Of a stretch of DNA of 64,000 nt, positions 42,445 through 50,725 are shown piece after piece. Positions within the stretch are counted from its first letter, which is position 1. The number at the start of each line of letters is the position of its first letter. The notes below the pieces were generated by a model. That model was not told the DNA's origin. It saw only the letters and a list, made by a program, of their open reading frames with translations, and ran no database searches. Source of the stretch: Anaerolineales bacterium (GTDB taxonomy: Bacteria > Chloroflexota > Anaerolineae > Anaerolineales > Villigracilaceae); contig CP129480.1 in assembly GCA_030583885.1 (NCBI GenBank), positions 496,001 to 560,000 of the forward strand. The letters are read 5' to 3'. A program made the translations under genes and the position numbers.

Positions 42445-43770
42445 CTAATCCGTGTCGCCGGAACCAATTCCCAGCGGCTTCCACTTGTTCTCGTCCTTGA
42501 GACGGTGCTGGATGCCGCCGCGGTTGTGCAATTCGTCGAAGCCCTCGGGTTTGATGAACATCTCATCGCCGTCGAGCAGGCCGGTGATGCCGGTTTGACC
42601 GGGTTCGGGGCGTTTGAGTCCCTTGAACTTTGCGGCATCAGACGGGATGTAATCGGTGGGCTCTTCGTAGGTGGTGACGTAGCCTTCGTAGTTGCGCAGG
42701 ATGACCTTGTGGTCGGACATGCTCAGCAGATAGTTGGGCATCAACGGGATTTTCCCGCCGCCGCCCGGCGCATCCACGATGAACTGGGGAACGGCGTAGC
42801 CGGAGGTATGTCCGCGCAGACCTTCCATGATCTCGATGCCCTTGGCAACCGGTGTGCGGAAGTGACCGGCACCCTCCACCAGATCACATTGATACAGGTA
42901 GTACGGGCGCACACGGATGCGGACAAGGTCATGCACCATCTGGCGCTGAATATGGACGTTATCATTGACCCCAGCCAGCAGGACAGACTGGTTGCCGAGC
43001 GGGATGCCCGCTTTTGTAAGACGATCCGTGGCTTCAGCAAGTTCCTTGGAAATCTCATTCGAGTGGTTGACATGGATGTTCAACCACAGCGGGTGGTATT
43101 TTGCCAGCATGTCGCACAGTTCCTGGGTGACGCGCATCGGCATGAAGACCGGCACACGCGAACCGATGCGGACGATCTCGATGTGCGGGATCTCGCGCAA
43201 ACGCGAGAGCAGTTCTTCAAGCACCTTCGGCGCCAGCACGAGCGGGTCCCCGCCGGAGAGCAGTACGTCGCGCACCTGCGGCGTGTTCTTGAGGTACTCG
43301 ATCTGCATCTCGAATTCCTGGCGGTTGAACGTCTGACCGGGGTCGCCGACAATGCGCGAGCGCGTGCAGTAGCGGCAGTACGAGGCGCACTGGGTCGTGA
43401 CCAGCATGAGTACCCTGTCAGGATACCGATGAACCAGCCCGGGCACGGGAGAGTGGCGGTCTTCCGCGAGGGAGTCTTCCATCATGGCGGTAAAGGAGGT
43501 CATTTCCTCTGCAAGCGGAATGACCTGCTTGCGGATGGGGTCATTCAGGTCGTCCGGGTCGATCAGGGAGATAAAGTAGGGCGTCACATCCACGCGGAAC
43601 AAGCCCTGCGTTTGCAATGCCTTGCGTTCGCTCTCGGTGAGTGGGAGTACCTTTTCGATTTCTTCGGCCGTGTTCAGGCGGTGACTCAACTGCCAGCGCC
43701 AGTCGTTCCATTTTTCATCGGGGACATCGGCGTAGATCTTTGCTCGTTTTGATACAAACTCGGTTTTCAT
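42445..43770 (-). CDS. kamA: Lysine 2,3-aminomutase family radical SAM enzyme
   Basis: 441 residues. The radical-SAM cluster motif is CASYCRYC (CxxxCxxC). PLP-binding and substrate segments typical of KamA are present: DPLVLAPKVLEELLSRLREIP, IGSRVPVFMPMRV and the C-terminal zinc-type region. It likely converts L-lysine to beta-lysine, used in fermentation or as an osmolyte (N-acetyl-beta-lysine). Close relatives acting on other amino acids exist, so the substrate is not certain. No aceyltransferase ablB gene is adjacent. It stands alone, 215 bp from the divergent sigma gene. Confidence 0.9.
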   Translation of the reverse strand: MKTEFVSKRAKIYADVPDEKWNDWRWQLSHRLNTAEEIEKVLPLTESERKALQTQGLFRVDVTPYFISLIDPDDLNDPIRKQVIPLAEEMTSFTAMMEDSLAEDRHSPVPGLVHRYPDRVLMLVTTQCASYCRYCTRSRIVGDPGQTFNRQEFEMQIEYLKNTPQVRDVLLSGGDPLVLAPKVLEELLSRLREIPHIEIVRIGSRVPVFMPMRVTQELCDMLAKYHPLWLNIHVNHSNEISKELAEATDRLTKAGIPLGNQSVLLAGVNDNVHIQRQMVHDLVRIRVRPYYLYQCDLVEGAGHFRTPVAKGIEIMEGLRGHTSGYAVPQFIVDAPGGGGKIPLMPNYLLSMSDHKVILRNYEGYVTTYEEPTDYIPSDAAKFKGLKRPEPGQTGITGLLDGDEMFIKPEGFDELHNRGGIQHRLKDENKWKPLGIGSGDTD

Positions 43771-44015
43771 GGGGTTCCTCCAAAAATTTAAAAGTTAATG
43801 CTCGGATAACTGGTCAAAATCTCGCTCATAAGGGAGGGTCATGATCGGGGCGAAAAAAACCTGCAAACTTTACTACCATGAATATCATTGTAAGAGCAAA
43901 CGGAACGCGGGTCAATATCACTTTCTTAAAACCGGGAATTTCAGGGATTATAGGGAACCATTTACTTGTAATCGGTGTATAACGTATGAAAACGACACCT
44001 CTCCGGAGAGGCACA

Positions 44016-44576
44016 TTGGATGAATCCACTTTAATCCGCCATGCCGCAAACGGCGACACGGCAGCGTGGGAACCGTTGATGCTGGCGCATCAGCAGGCGG
44101 TCTTTCGGCTGTCGTACCTGCTCCTTGGCGATCCCGACGATGCGGAAGATATCGCCCAGGAAACCTTTTTACGCGCCTGGAATCATCTTAAACACTTCGA
44201 CCCAACCCGCCCGCTTCGCCCGTGGTTGTTGAGCATTGCATCAAACCTGGCAAGCAACCGCCGTCGTTCTGCAGGACGATATTTACTGGCATTAACGCGC
44301 GCATTTCGCAGCGAACCAGCCCCTGCTGCTCCCGAAGAAAAAAGCATGGAGCGCATGGAAGCCAGCGACCTCTGGAAAGCCGTTCGAACCCTGAAATTCA
44401 CCGATCAACAGGTCATTTATCTGCGCTATTTTCTCGATCTTTCAACCCACGAAACAGCGGATGTTTTGCAGGTGGCGGAGGGCACGGTCAAATCACGGTT
44501 GAACCGGGCAATCGAAAAATTACGAAACATCATTCAACAGGATTTTCCTGTTCTTTCTGAAGGACGCGAGACATGA
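44016..44576 (+). CDS. ECF-type RNA polymerase sigma factor
   Basis: A TTG start at 44016 is preferred, because GGAGAGG sits 4 bases before it and it gives the usual opening MDESTLIRHAANGD; an ATG at 43986 is the alternative. The 186-residue product has sigma-70 region 2 (AVFRLSYLLLGDPDDAEDIAQ, FLRAWNHL) and region 4 (FTDQQVIYLRYFLDLSTHETA, EGTVKSRLNRAIEKLR). No region 3, so an ECF sigma. Its stop overlaps the next gene by 4 bases. It probably drives an exported-protein operon: a membrane anti-sigma candidate, an exported protein and a cytochrome c follow. Confidence 0.92.
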   Translation: MDESTLIRHAANGDTAAWEPLMLAHQQAVFRLSYLLLGDPDDAEDIAQETFLRAWNHLKHFDPTRPLRPWLLSIASNLASNRRRSAGRYLLALTRAFRSEPAPAAPEEKSMERMEASDLWKAVRTLKFTDQQVIYLRYFLDLSTHETADVLQVAEGTVKSRLNRAIEKLRNIIQQDFPVLSEGRET

Positions 44577-45364
44577 ACGAGACCGAATTTGAAAAACAAC
44601 TCCACTCCATTGCCGCTGGGATGGAATACCCGCGTACGCCCAATATTGTGGGATCTGTCATGCCGCATCTCCGCCACTCGACTCGTCCTCGCTTCTTCTA
44701 CCGCACCTTCGCCTGGTCGCTGACCATTTTACTGATTCTGCTTTCGAGCCTGATGCTCATTCCTCCTGCCCGTGCGGCCATCATCGAGTTCATCCAGATC
44801 GGAATTGTCCGCATCTTCCCCGCCCCCGTCCAATCGCCAGCGCTTACTACACCCGAATCCGTTGCACCAGTGACCGCCACACCTGCCGCGCAATCATCCA
44901 CATTGATCACATTTTTAGATGAAATAGCCGGTGAAACGAAACTCGCCAATGCTCGGGAAATTGTCGAGTACCCAATTCTGCTCCCAACCTATCCACCGAA
45001 TCTGGGTTTGCCGAATCACGTTTATGTCCAAGATGCCAACGGTTCCATGACAATCCTCGTCTGGTTGGATGCCCAACAGCCGGGACGGGCTGCTATGAGC
45101 CTGCATTTCATCCCCGAAGGAACCTGGGTGATAGAAAAGTTCCATCCGACGGTGATTGAAGAAACCGAAGTCAATGGTCGGCGTGCGATCTGGGCCGCGG
45201 GATCTTACCCATTGATGCTGCGCAACGGCAATATGGATTTCATGCGGCTGGTGGATGGTCACGTATTGATCTGGGCAGATGGAGACATCACTTATCGACT
45301 CGAGACCAACCTGCTGCTTGAGGAAGCGATCCGCATTGCGGAGTCCCTTCGACCGATTCCTTAA
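44573..45364 (+). CDS. Single-pass membrane protein, candidate anti-sigma factor
   Basis: 263 residues with a cytoplasmic N-terminus (about 1-42, MNETEFEKQLHSIAAGMEYP), one membrane helix (about 45-70) and an external domain with a Thr/Ala/Pro linker. The external part ends in VEYPILLPTYPPNLGLP and NGRRAIWAAGSY, resembling DUF4367-type domains found next to ECF sigma genes. Overlap of 4 bases with the sigma gene and topology are consistent with a regulator of that sigma factor. No zinc-binding anti-sigma motif (HxxxCxxC) is present. Confidence 0.7.
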   Translation: MNETEFEKQLHSIAAGMEYPRTPNIVGSVMPHLRHSTRPRFFYRTFAWSLTILLILLSSLMLIPPARAAIIEFIQIGIVRIFPAPVQSPALTTPESVAPVTATPAAQSSTLITFLDEIAGETKLANAREIVEYPILLPTYPPNLGLPNHVYVQDANGSMTILVWLDAQQPGRAAMSLHFIPEGTWVIEKFHPTVIEETEVNGRRAIWAAGSYPLMLRNGNMDFMRLVDGHVLIWADGDITYRLETNLLLEEAIRIAESLRPIP

Positions 45365-45431
45365 AACCTTGGAACCAAACCTCCGCAGGCGGTGTATGGA
45401 TATTGAAAATCACCCGCCCAAGGAGGTGTGC

Positions 45432-46004
45432 ATGTTTTCCCATTTTAGAAAATCGCTCGAGCTGGCATTGCTGTTGAGCCTGATGACTTCCGTCACAGTT
45501 TTTGCGAAAGGGGGCTTTTCCTTCATCATTGTCACCGGCGCGGACTTGAAAGAAGCGGTCCGTATTACGGATCCTGCCCTGACTGTGAGCTTCTTCGCTT
45601 TCGCCAACTTCTTCGAGGACAGGACCGAAGCACCGTCAAATCCCGGGACCGGTTACGAGATCACCCGTTTCTATCTGGACGGCAAACGTGAGATCGCTTT
45701 CGACTTCCTGTATTACTACCCCGATTCCGGCTTCGTGTTCTATGATGGCATCGTAAATGGCGAATCGGAATATGACAATAAATGGTACATCGCCGATCCG
45801 AAGATGGCGGATGTGTTTGCTGATGCGTTGTTCCTGCAAACCCAGCCCGCCGAAAATTCCCTGAAACTGCAAGCCGAAAAGGTGACCAGCGGGACCGGCA
45901 AGCCGCTTTCCCCGCATCGAACTGTGCTCAGCCTCATCATCGTCGCCGGGTTATCGGTCGTTTTTGTGCTCGCTTATCGGTCTCGCAGACCGTCTGCCAG
46001 ATAG
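45432..46004 (+). CDS. Exported membrane-anchored protein, unknown
   Basis: The start is set at the ATG at 45432, 5 bases after AGGAGG; the frame upstream overlaps the preceding gene. The 190-residue product has a signal peptide (ELALLLSLMTSVTVFA), an external domain with GADLKEAVRITDPALTV and FDFLYYYPDSGFVFYDG, and a C-terminal membrane helix (VLSLIIVAGLSVVFVLAY) followed by RSRRPSAR. It was not matched to a family. It lies in the ECF sigma operon, between the anti-sigma candidate and a cytochrome c. Confidence 0.65.
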   Translation: MFSHFRKSLELALLLSLMTSVTVFAKGGFSFIIVTGADLKEAVRITDPALTVSFFAFANFFEDRTEAPSNPGTGYEITRFYLDGKREIAFDFLYYYPDSGFVFYDGIVNGESEYDNKWYIADPKMADVFADALFLQTQPAENSLKLQAEKVTSGTGKPLSPHRTVLSLIIVAGLSVVFVLAYRSRRPSAR

Positions 46005-46034
46005 TTAGTCCCACTATTTTTACTGGAGGTTGAT

Positions 46035-46928
46035 ATGTTCACCCGCATCCGTATTGCTTTAGGTCTTGCTTTGCTTCTGTCCCTGCTGGCTTCTGTCCCG
46101 GCTTTCGCTGGAGGCTGGGCGGTCATCGTGCTGGATGAACTGCCGAGGAATATCGTTGCAGGAAGACCGCTGACAATCGGCTTCACTCTATTACAGCACG
46201 GCAGGACGCCTCTGGATGGACTCGAACCGAAGATCATTGCCAACCTGTACAAGGAACAGGAGTTTGTCCTCCGTGCAGAACCTGATGGCAAACCCGGACA
46301 TTACACCGTGACAGTAACATTCCCAAAAGAGGGCGAGTGGCGCTGGTTCATCGATGCATTCAGCATGAAACAACTCATGCCGATGCTGACCGTCGCCGCG
46401 CCGGTGGGAGGGGTGGTGAGCCTGCCCGCGACGCAGACGGTATCACAGCCTGCCGCGGCTGTTCCGCTGTATTTGATCGTCCGCGTGCTGGCGTTCGGGA
46501 GCGGACTCGTGGGCTTGTTCTTCGTGTTTCGACGGAGGAGCCGTCTTGCCATCGCTTTGACGGCGTTATGTCTGTTGGTCGGAGCCGGTACCTTCATGGC
46601 GGAATCAGCCGTCCCTGAGGTGGAAGTGCAGGGCAAACCGGGGTATGGGATGACACCCGATCCGAACGCTTCTCAGATCGAAATGGGCAGGCAGTTGTTC
46701 GTCGCAAAAGGATGCATCACCTGTCACGTCAACACGAAAGTCTATTCGTTTTCCGAATATGTGACGCTTGAAGTGGGTCCTAATCTCACGAAATTTTCCG
46801 CCAGCCCGGAGGCGCTGCGTTTGAGGTTGAAGGACCCCGCCTCGGTGAAATCGGATACTCAGATGCCAAACCTGAATTTGTCCGAGGAAGAGATCGAAGC
46901 GTTGATCGCGTTCATCAATTCAAAATAA
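46035..46928 (+). CDS. Membrane cytochrome c with FixH/YtkA-like N-terminal domain
   Basis: 297 residues. Signal peptide (LALLLSLLASVPAFA), then a beta-sandwich (about 25-120) with TIGFTLLQHGRTPLDGLEP and GHYTVTVTFPKEGEWRW resembling FixH/YtkA domains, which bind copper or serve as chaperones in oxidase assembly. Two membrane helices (about 148-165, 175-193) precede a monoheme cytochrome c with CITCH and a distal methionine in TQMPNLNLSEEEIEALIAF. It could be an electron-transfer or assembly component. Last gene in the ECF operon, with a terminator 20 bp later. Confidence 0.82.
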   Translation: MFTRIRIALGLALLLSLLASVPAFAGGWAVIVLDELPRNIVAGRPLTIGFTLLQHGRTPLDGLEPKIIANLYKEQEFVLRAEPDGKPGHYTVTVTFPKEGEWRWFIDAFSMKQLMPMLTVAAPVGGVVSLPATQTVSQPAAAVPLYLIVRVLAFGSGLVGLFFVFRRRSRLAIALTALCLLVGAGTFMAESAVPEVEVQGKPGYGMTPDPNASQIEMGRQLFVAKGCITCHVNTKVYSFSEYVTLEVGPNLTKFSASPEALRLRLKDPASVKSDTQMPNLNLSEEEIEALIAFINSK

Positions 46929-46947
46929 GTTTGCCGTACCTTGTGAG

Positions 46948-46979
46948 CGGACAGCGATGAAAATCGTTGTCCGTTTTTT
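46948..46979 (+). terminator. Terminator after the ECF operon
   Basis: CGGACAGCGAT (46948-46958) pairs with ATCGTTGTCCG (46963-46973), with one G-T mismatch, followed by six T. Confidence 0.85.
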
Positions 46980-47015
46980 GTTTAACGGTACAATCCGTCC
47001 ATAAGGAGAGCAATT

Positions 47016-47915
47016 ATGACCCTTGAAGGCACGCACGGCTTATGGGGCGACCTGCATCGCCCGGAGCTTTCCCCCGAAAAGGCTGATTTCAGCGTCATTG
47101 GGATTCCTTTTGACGGACTTGCCAGCGCGAGGAAGGGAGCGGCTCTCGCGCCTGAACGCCTGCGATTGTGGTCCACACATTTGACTCCTTTTAGTGAGGA
47201 TCGTACCCGCCTCAGGGACTTAACCGTGGCTGATCTCGGTGACATCAGCATTCTCAACCCTGAAATGGATTTTGACCTCGTCCGAGGGCGTGTGGCAACC
47301 CTCCCGAATATGCCGATCCTGCTCGGCGGTGACCATTCGGTGACCATTCCCATCCTGCAAGGACAGCGCGAACGCTACAAGGACCAGCGCCTCGGCGTGC
47401 TGTGGGTGGATGCGCATCCCGACCTGTGTGATTTCTTTGACGGCTCGCGCATTTCCCACGCCAACACGATGCGCCGCGCATTGGATTTTGGCATTGAGCC
47501 GCACGATGTCTGCATGGTCGGCTTGCGCTCGTGGGAGGAGCAGGAGATCGACCTGATCGAGAACGGCGGCATCCATGTCTACACCGCCGCGGATGTGGCG
47601 GAACGCGGTATGAGGAAAGTGGCAGACAGCGTCTATAACATCCTGAACGACTGTGATGCCGTACACATCTCGCTCGATATTGACTGTCTCGATCCGTCCG
47701 CTGCGCCGGGCACGGGTATCCCCGAATTCGGCGGCCTGACATCACGCGATGTACTGACCCTCCTCAAAGGCACCCAGGGACTTTCGCTCGCCGGTCTGGA
47801 TGTGGTGGAGATCGCCCCGCCGCTTGACCCGTCTGAAGCCACGGTATTTGCGGGCTTGAAGATCATCATGGAATATATCGCCGTCATTGCGCGCGAGAAA
47901 CAGAAAGCAGGTTGA
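47016..47915 (+). CDS. Ureohydrolase (agmatinase/arginase family)
   Basis: 299 residues. Manganese-site motifs of the family are intact: GGDHSVTIP, WVDAHPDLCD and SLDIDCLDPSAAPGTG. The family hydrolyses agmatine, arginine, formiminoglutamate or guanidino acids; sequence alone does not fix the substrate. IGIPFDG appears at the N-terminus as in agmatinases. Preceded by AAGGAGAGC. A small GNAT-like protein gene follows 5 bp downstream and may be co-translated. Confidence 0.9.
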   Translation: MTLEGTHGLWGDLHRPELSPEKADFSVIGIPFDGLASARKGAALAPERLRLWSTHLTPFSEDRTRLRDLTVADLGDISILNPEMDFDLVRGRVATLPNMPILLGGDHSVTIPILQGQRERYKDQRLGVLWVDAHPDLCDFFDGSRISHANTMRRALDFGIEPHDVCMVGLRSWEEQEIDLIENGGIHVYTAADVAERGMRKVADSVYNILNDCDAVHISLDIDCLDPSAAPGTGIPEFGGLTSRDVLTLLKGTQGLSLAGLDVVEIAPPLDPSEATVFAGLKIIMEYIAVIAREKQKAG

Positions 47916-47920
47916 ATCGA

Positions 47921-48223
47921 ATGGAGATCAATCTCGAAGAACTCGAAATCAACAACAATCCTGCCGAAAATCGTTTCGAGGTCTTTATCAACGGTGAACT
48001 TTCGAAACTCGATTACATCGAAGATGGGGATACGATCGTGATGACGCATGTCGGTGTCCACCCTGACCATCGCGGCGGAGGCGTGGCGGGAAGAATCGCA
48101 CAGGTCGCGCTGGAATATGCAAAAGAAAAATCGCTGCGCGTGATTCCCATGTGTTCGTATGTGGCGGCATACATCCGCAGGAATCCCAAGTATGCGGAAC
48201 TGACCAAGCATCGGGGAAATTAA
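47921..48223 (+). CDS. Small GNAT-like N-acetyltransferase
   Basis: The start is set at the ATG at 47921; a TTG at 47912 overlapping the previous stop is the alternative. The 100-residue protein has the acetyl-CoA loop VHPDHRGGGVAGRIAQVALE and the sequence SLRVIPMCSYVAAYIRRNPKY, which is characteristic of the short YjdJ-type GNAT proteins with a truncated N-lobe. Its target is unknown. It is likely co-transcribed with the ureohydrolase gene. Confidence 0.88.
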   Translation: MEINLEELEINNNPAENRFEVFINGELSKLDYIEDGDTIVMTHVGVHPDHRGGGVAGRIAQVALEYAKEKSLRVIPMCSYVAAYIRRNPKYAELTKHRGN

Positions 48224-48256
48224 CGCAGGGGCGAGGTGACCTCGTCCCTAGACCAT

Positions 48257-49309
48257 TTAACAAATCCTCGGCAGCATTTCCCCGGGCAGCATATCCACCA
48301 ACCTCGTTCCCCCGATGGCGGTTTTCAATCGCACCTGTGATTTTCTAACCCCCATAACTTTCCCAATCATGGCGGCACCCCCGCCATATTTTGTTTTTTT
48401 CATCGCATCCAAAACCTTTTCAGCATCGCTTTCCTTCACGAACGCAACCAATTTCCCTTCGTTCGCAATCCACAGTGGATCGAAACCCAGCATCTCGCAC
48501 GCCGCTTTTACCGCAGGTTTGAACGGCAGTGTTTGCTCTTCAATTTCAATCGTCACATTCGACTGCTCGGAGATCTCAACCAACGAAGTCGCCAGTCCGC
48601 CGCGGGTGGGGTCGCGCAGCACATGGACTTCGCCCGCTGCGAGCATCGCCTCTACCAGATGATTGAGCGGCGCAACATCACTTTCGAGCATGGTTTCAAA
48701 TCCCAGATCTTCACGCGCCGAAAGGACTGCAATGCCGTGATCGCCAATCGTCCCAGAGACGATGACCACATCGCCCTCCTTCGCATTCGCGCCAGAGATA
48801 TTCACACCATCTGCGATCTTGCCGATGCCCGACGTATTGATGAATAACTGATCCGCGCCGCCTTTTTGCACCACTTTCGTATCGCCTGCCGCGATGTACA
48901 CGCCCGCCTCCTGCGCTGCTGCCTGCATCGAAGCGGCCACACGTTGTAACGTTTCGAACGGCAAGCCTTCCTCCAGCACGAAGCCGCAAGTGAGCGCAAT
49001 CGGTTTTGCGCCGACCATCGCCAGATCATTGACCGTCCCGCAAATTGCCAAACGTCCAATATCACCGCCGGGGAAGAACAACGGCGAGACGACATGCGAA
49101 TCAGTGGTCAACGCGAATCGTTGACCGTCAATTTCAACGACAGCCGAATCATCCAACGCACGCGGCGCGGCTTTGCCCAACTCGGGGAGAAACAGCCTCC
49201 GAAGCAGGTCGCGGCTCAAGGTCCCGCCTGAGCCGTGCCCGAGGATCACCGTCTCGTTCGGGCGCAGCGGCACGGGGCAGGTATATCCCTCAAAATCGAA
49301 TTCATTCAT
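48257..49309 (-). CDS. hypE: Hydrogenase maturation protein HypE
   Basis: The start is set at the ATG at 49309 ([15 protein letters not shown]), overlapping the hypD stop by 8 bases. The 350-residue PurM-like ATPase has [32 protein letters not shown] and [21 protein letters not shown]. Its C-terminus ends [10 protein letters not shown], the conserved PRIC tail whose cysteine carries the thiocyanate/carbamoyl used to make the CN ligands of the NiFe centre. It acts with HypF, which supplies carbamoyl from carbamoyl phosphate. Last gene of the hydrogenase operon. Confidence 0.96.
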   Translation of the reverse strand: MNEFDFEGYTCPVPLRPNETVILGHGSGGTLSRDLLRRLFLPELGKAAPRALDDSAVVEIDGQRFALTTDSHVVSPLFFPGGDIGRLAICGTVNDLAMVGAKPIALTCGFVLEEGLPFETLQRVAASMQAAAQEAGVYIAAGDTKVVQKGGADQLFINTSGIGKIADGVNISGANAKEGDVVIVSGTIGDHGIAVLSAREDLGFETMLESDVAPLNHLVEAMLAAGEVHVLRDPTRGGLATSLVEISEQSNVTIEIEEQTLPFKPAVKAACEMLGFDPLWIANEGKLVAFVKESDAEKVLDAMKKTKYGGGAAMIGKVMGVRKSQVRLKTAIGGTRLVDMLPGEMLPRIC

Positions 49310-50399
49310 ACACCACATCCCGATGATATTTGTAATATGCGGCACACGCGCCCTCCGCCGAAACCATCGGCGCGCCGAGCGGCGTTTGTTGTGTGCATTG
49401 CCTGCCGAACGCGGCGCACTGCAACGGCCTTTTCAATCCCTGCAAAATTTCTCCTGCAATGCACAATGGCGACTCCTGCGTGAATATATTTCCAACGTCG
49501 AATCTATTTTCCGCATCGAACTCGGCGAAATCCGGATTCAATCCCCAGCCGCTTTGCGGGATGATGCCGATGCCGCGCCATTTACGGTCCACGGATTCGA
49601 ACACGCTTCGAATCGTCCTTTGAGCTGATTCATTTCCTTCAAACTTGACCGCCCGCTGATACTGATTTTCCGCCTCGGCGCGCCCAGCTTCAAGCTGCTT
49701 GACCGCCGACACCATGCCGTTCAACAGGTCAATCGGCTCGAAGCCCGTGACCACGATGGGCACATGATATTTCTCCGCGATGGGCGGGTACTCGTGAAAG
49801 CCCATCACTGCGCAAACGTGCCCCGCCGCCAAAAATCCCTGCACGCGGTTGGACTTGGAACCGAGAATCGCCTCCATCGCAGGCGGCACACGGACATGCG
49901 ACACCAAAACCGAAAAGTTTTTGATATGTTTATTCCTGGCCTGCAAGACCGCCATGGCATTCGCAGGCGCGGTGGTTTCAAACCCAATTGCAAAGAAAAC
50001 AACCTGCTTATCGGGGTTTCCTTCCGCGGTTTGCACGGCTTCGAGCGGAGAATACACCACGTGCACATCCCCGCCACCCGCACGGACGGAGAATAGATCT
50101 TTCGTTGAGCCCGGCACGCGCAGCATATCGCCATAGGAGGTGAAGATCACATCGGGGCGCGAGGCGATGGCGATGGCTTTGTCAATTTGTTCGAGCGGAG
50201 TTACACAAACAGGGCAGCCCGGCCCATGCACGAGTTCGATCTGCGGCGGGAGCATGGCGTCCAACCCGTGATGCAGGAAGGCGTGCGTCTGTCCGCCGCA
50301 AATTTCCATGATGACCCAGTTGCGTGTGGTAATGGATGCGATCTCGCGCAACAGGGTTTTTACTTTTCCGGGGTTGCGGTATTCATCCAGATATTTCAT
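49302..50399 (-). CDS. hypD: Hydrogenase maturation protein HypD
   Basis: 365 residues. Conserved cysteine motifs are visible: [50 protein letters not shown] segment [13 protein letters not shown] and [16 protein letters not shown]. HypD holds the [4Fe-4S] cluster and, with HypC, assembles Fe(CN)2CO. It overlaps hypC by 17 bases and hypE by 8, indicating coupled translation. Confidence 0.96.
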   Translation of the reverse strand: MKYLDEYRNPGKVKTLLREIASITTRNWVIMEICGGQTHAFLHHGLDAMLPPQIELVHGPGCPVCVTPLEQIDKAIAIASRPDVIFTSYGDMLRVPGSTKDLFSVRAGGGDVHVVYSPLEAVQTAEGNPDKQVVFFAIGFETTAPANAMAVLQARNKHIKNFSVLVSHVRVPPAMEAILGSKSNRVQGFLAAGHVCAVMGFHEYPPIAEKYHVPIVVTGFEPIDLLNGMVSAVKQLEAGRAEAENQYQRAVKFEGNESAQRTIRSVFESVDRKWRGIGIIPQSGWGLNPDFAEFDAENRFDVGNIFTQESPLCIAGEILQGLKRPLQCAAFGRQCTQQTPLGAPMVSAEGACAAYYKYHRDVVYE

Positions 50400-50628
50400 C
50401 TTCGAAATCCGAAACTTCCTTGATCAACTTCAAGGTTTCCTGCGCTTCCTCTTCATCCATAAGGCTGATAGCAAAGCCGACGTGGACAAGGGCGTACTCG
50501 CCGACCTTCGCTTCGGGGGTGTATGCAAGACAGATTTCCTTGACAATACCGCCAAAGTCGATCTTTGCCATGCGGAGATTGTCTTTTTCGTAGATGTCGG
50601 TCAGTTTACCGGGGATGGCGAGGCACAT
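50383..50628 (-). CDS. hypC: Hydrogenase maturation chaperone HypC
   Basis: 81 residues beginning [10 protein letters not shown]; the N-terminal Cys2 binds the Fe(CN)2CO unit together with HypD. The remaining HupF/HypC fold is seen in [20 protein letters not shown] and [21 protein letters not shown]. It delivers the iron group to the large hydrogenase subunit. A short gap, mostly filled by a dispersed repeat, separates it from hypF. Confidence 0.95.
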   Translation of the reverse strand: MCLAIPGKLTDIYEKDNLRMAKIDFGGIVKEICLAYTPEAKVGEYALVHVGFAISLMDEEEAQETLKLIKEVSDFEDEISG

Positions 50629-50648
50629 ATAGAATTCCCTTTCTTCTT

Positions 50649-50725
50649 GTCATTGCGAGGCGTTAGCCCGAAGCAATCTTCCGCGATGGTGGGGATTGCT
50701 TTGCCGCTTCGCGGCTCGCAATGAC
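50649..50725. repeat. Dispersed palindromic repeat (copy 2), forms the hypF 3' end
   Basis: 77 bp bounded by perfect 11-bp inverted repeats GTCATTGCGAG and CTCGCAATGAC. It matches the element at 36911-36985 (shared GGCGTTAGCCCGAAGCAATC). Its leftward frame encodes the last residues of HypF and the stop codon. Confidence 0.82.

Noticed and set aside
41701..43752. Rightward open frame of 683 codons across kamA and the lipoprotein gene
   Set aside because: Runs antisense over two genes with recognised motifs; composition is that of a shadow frame.
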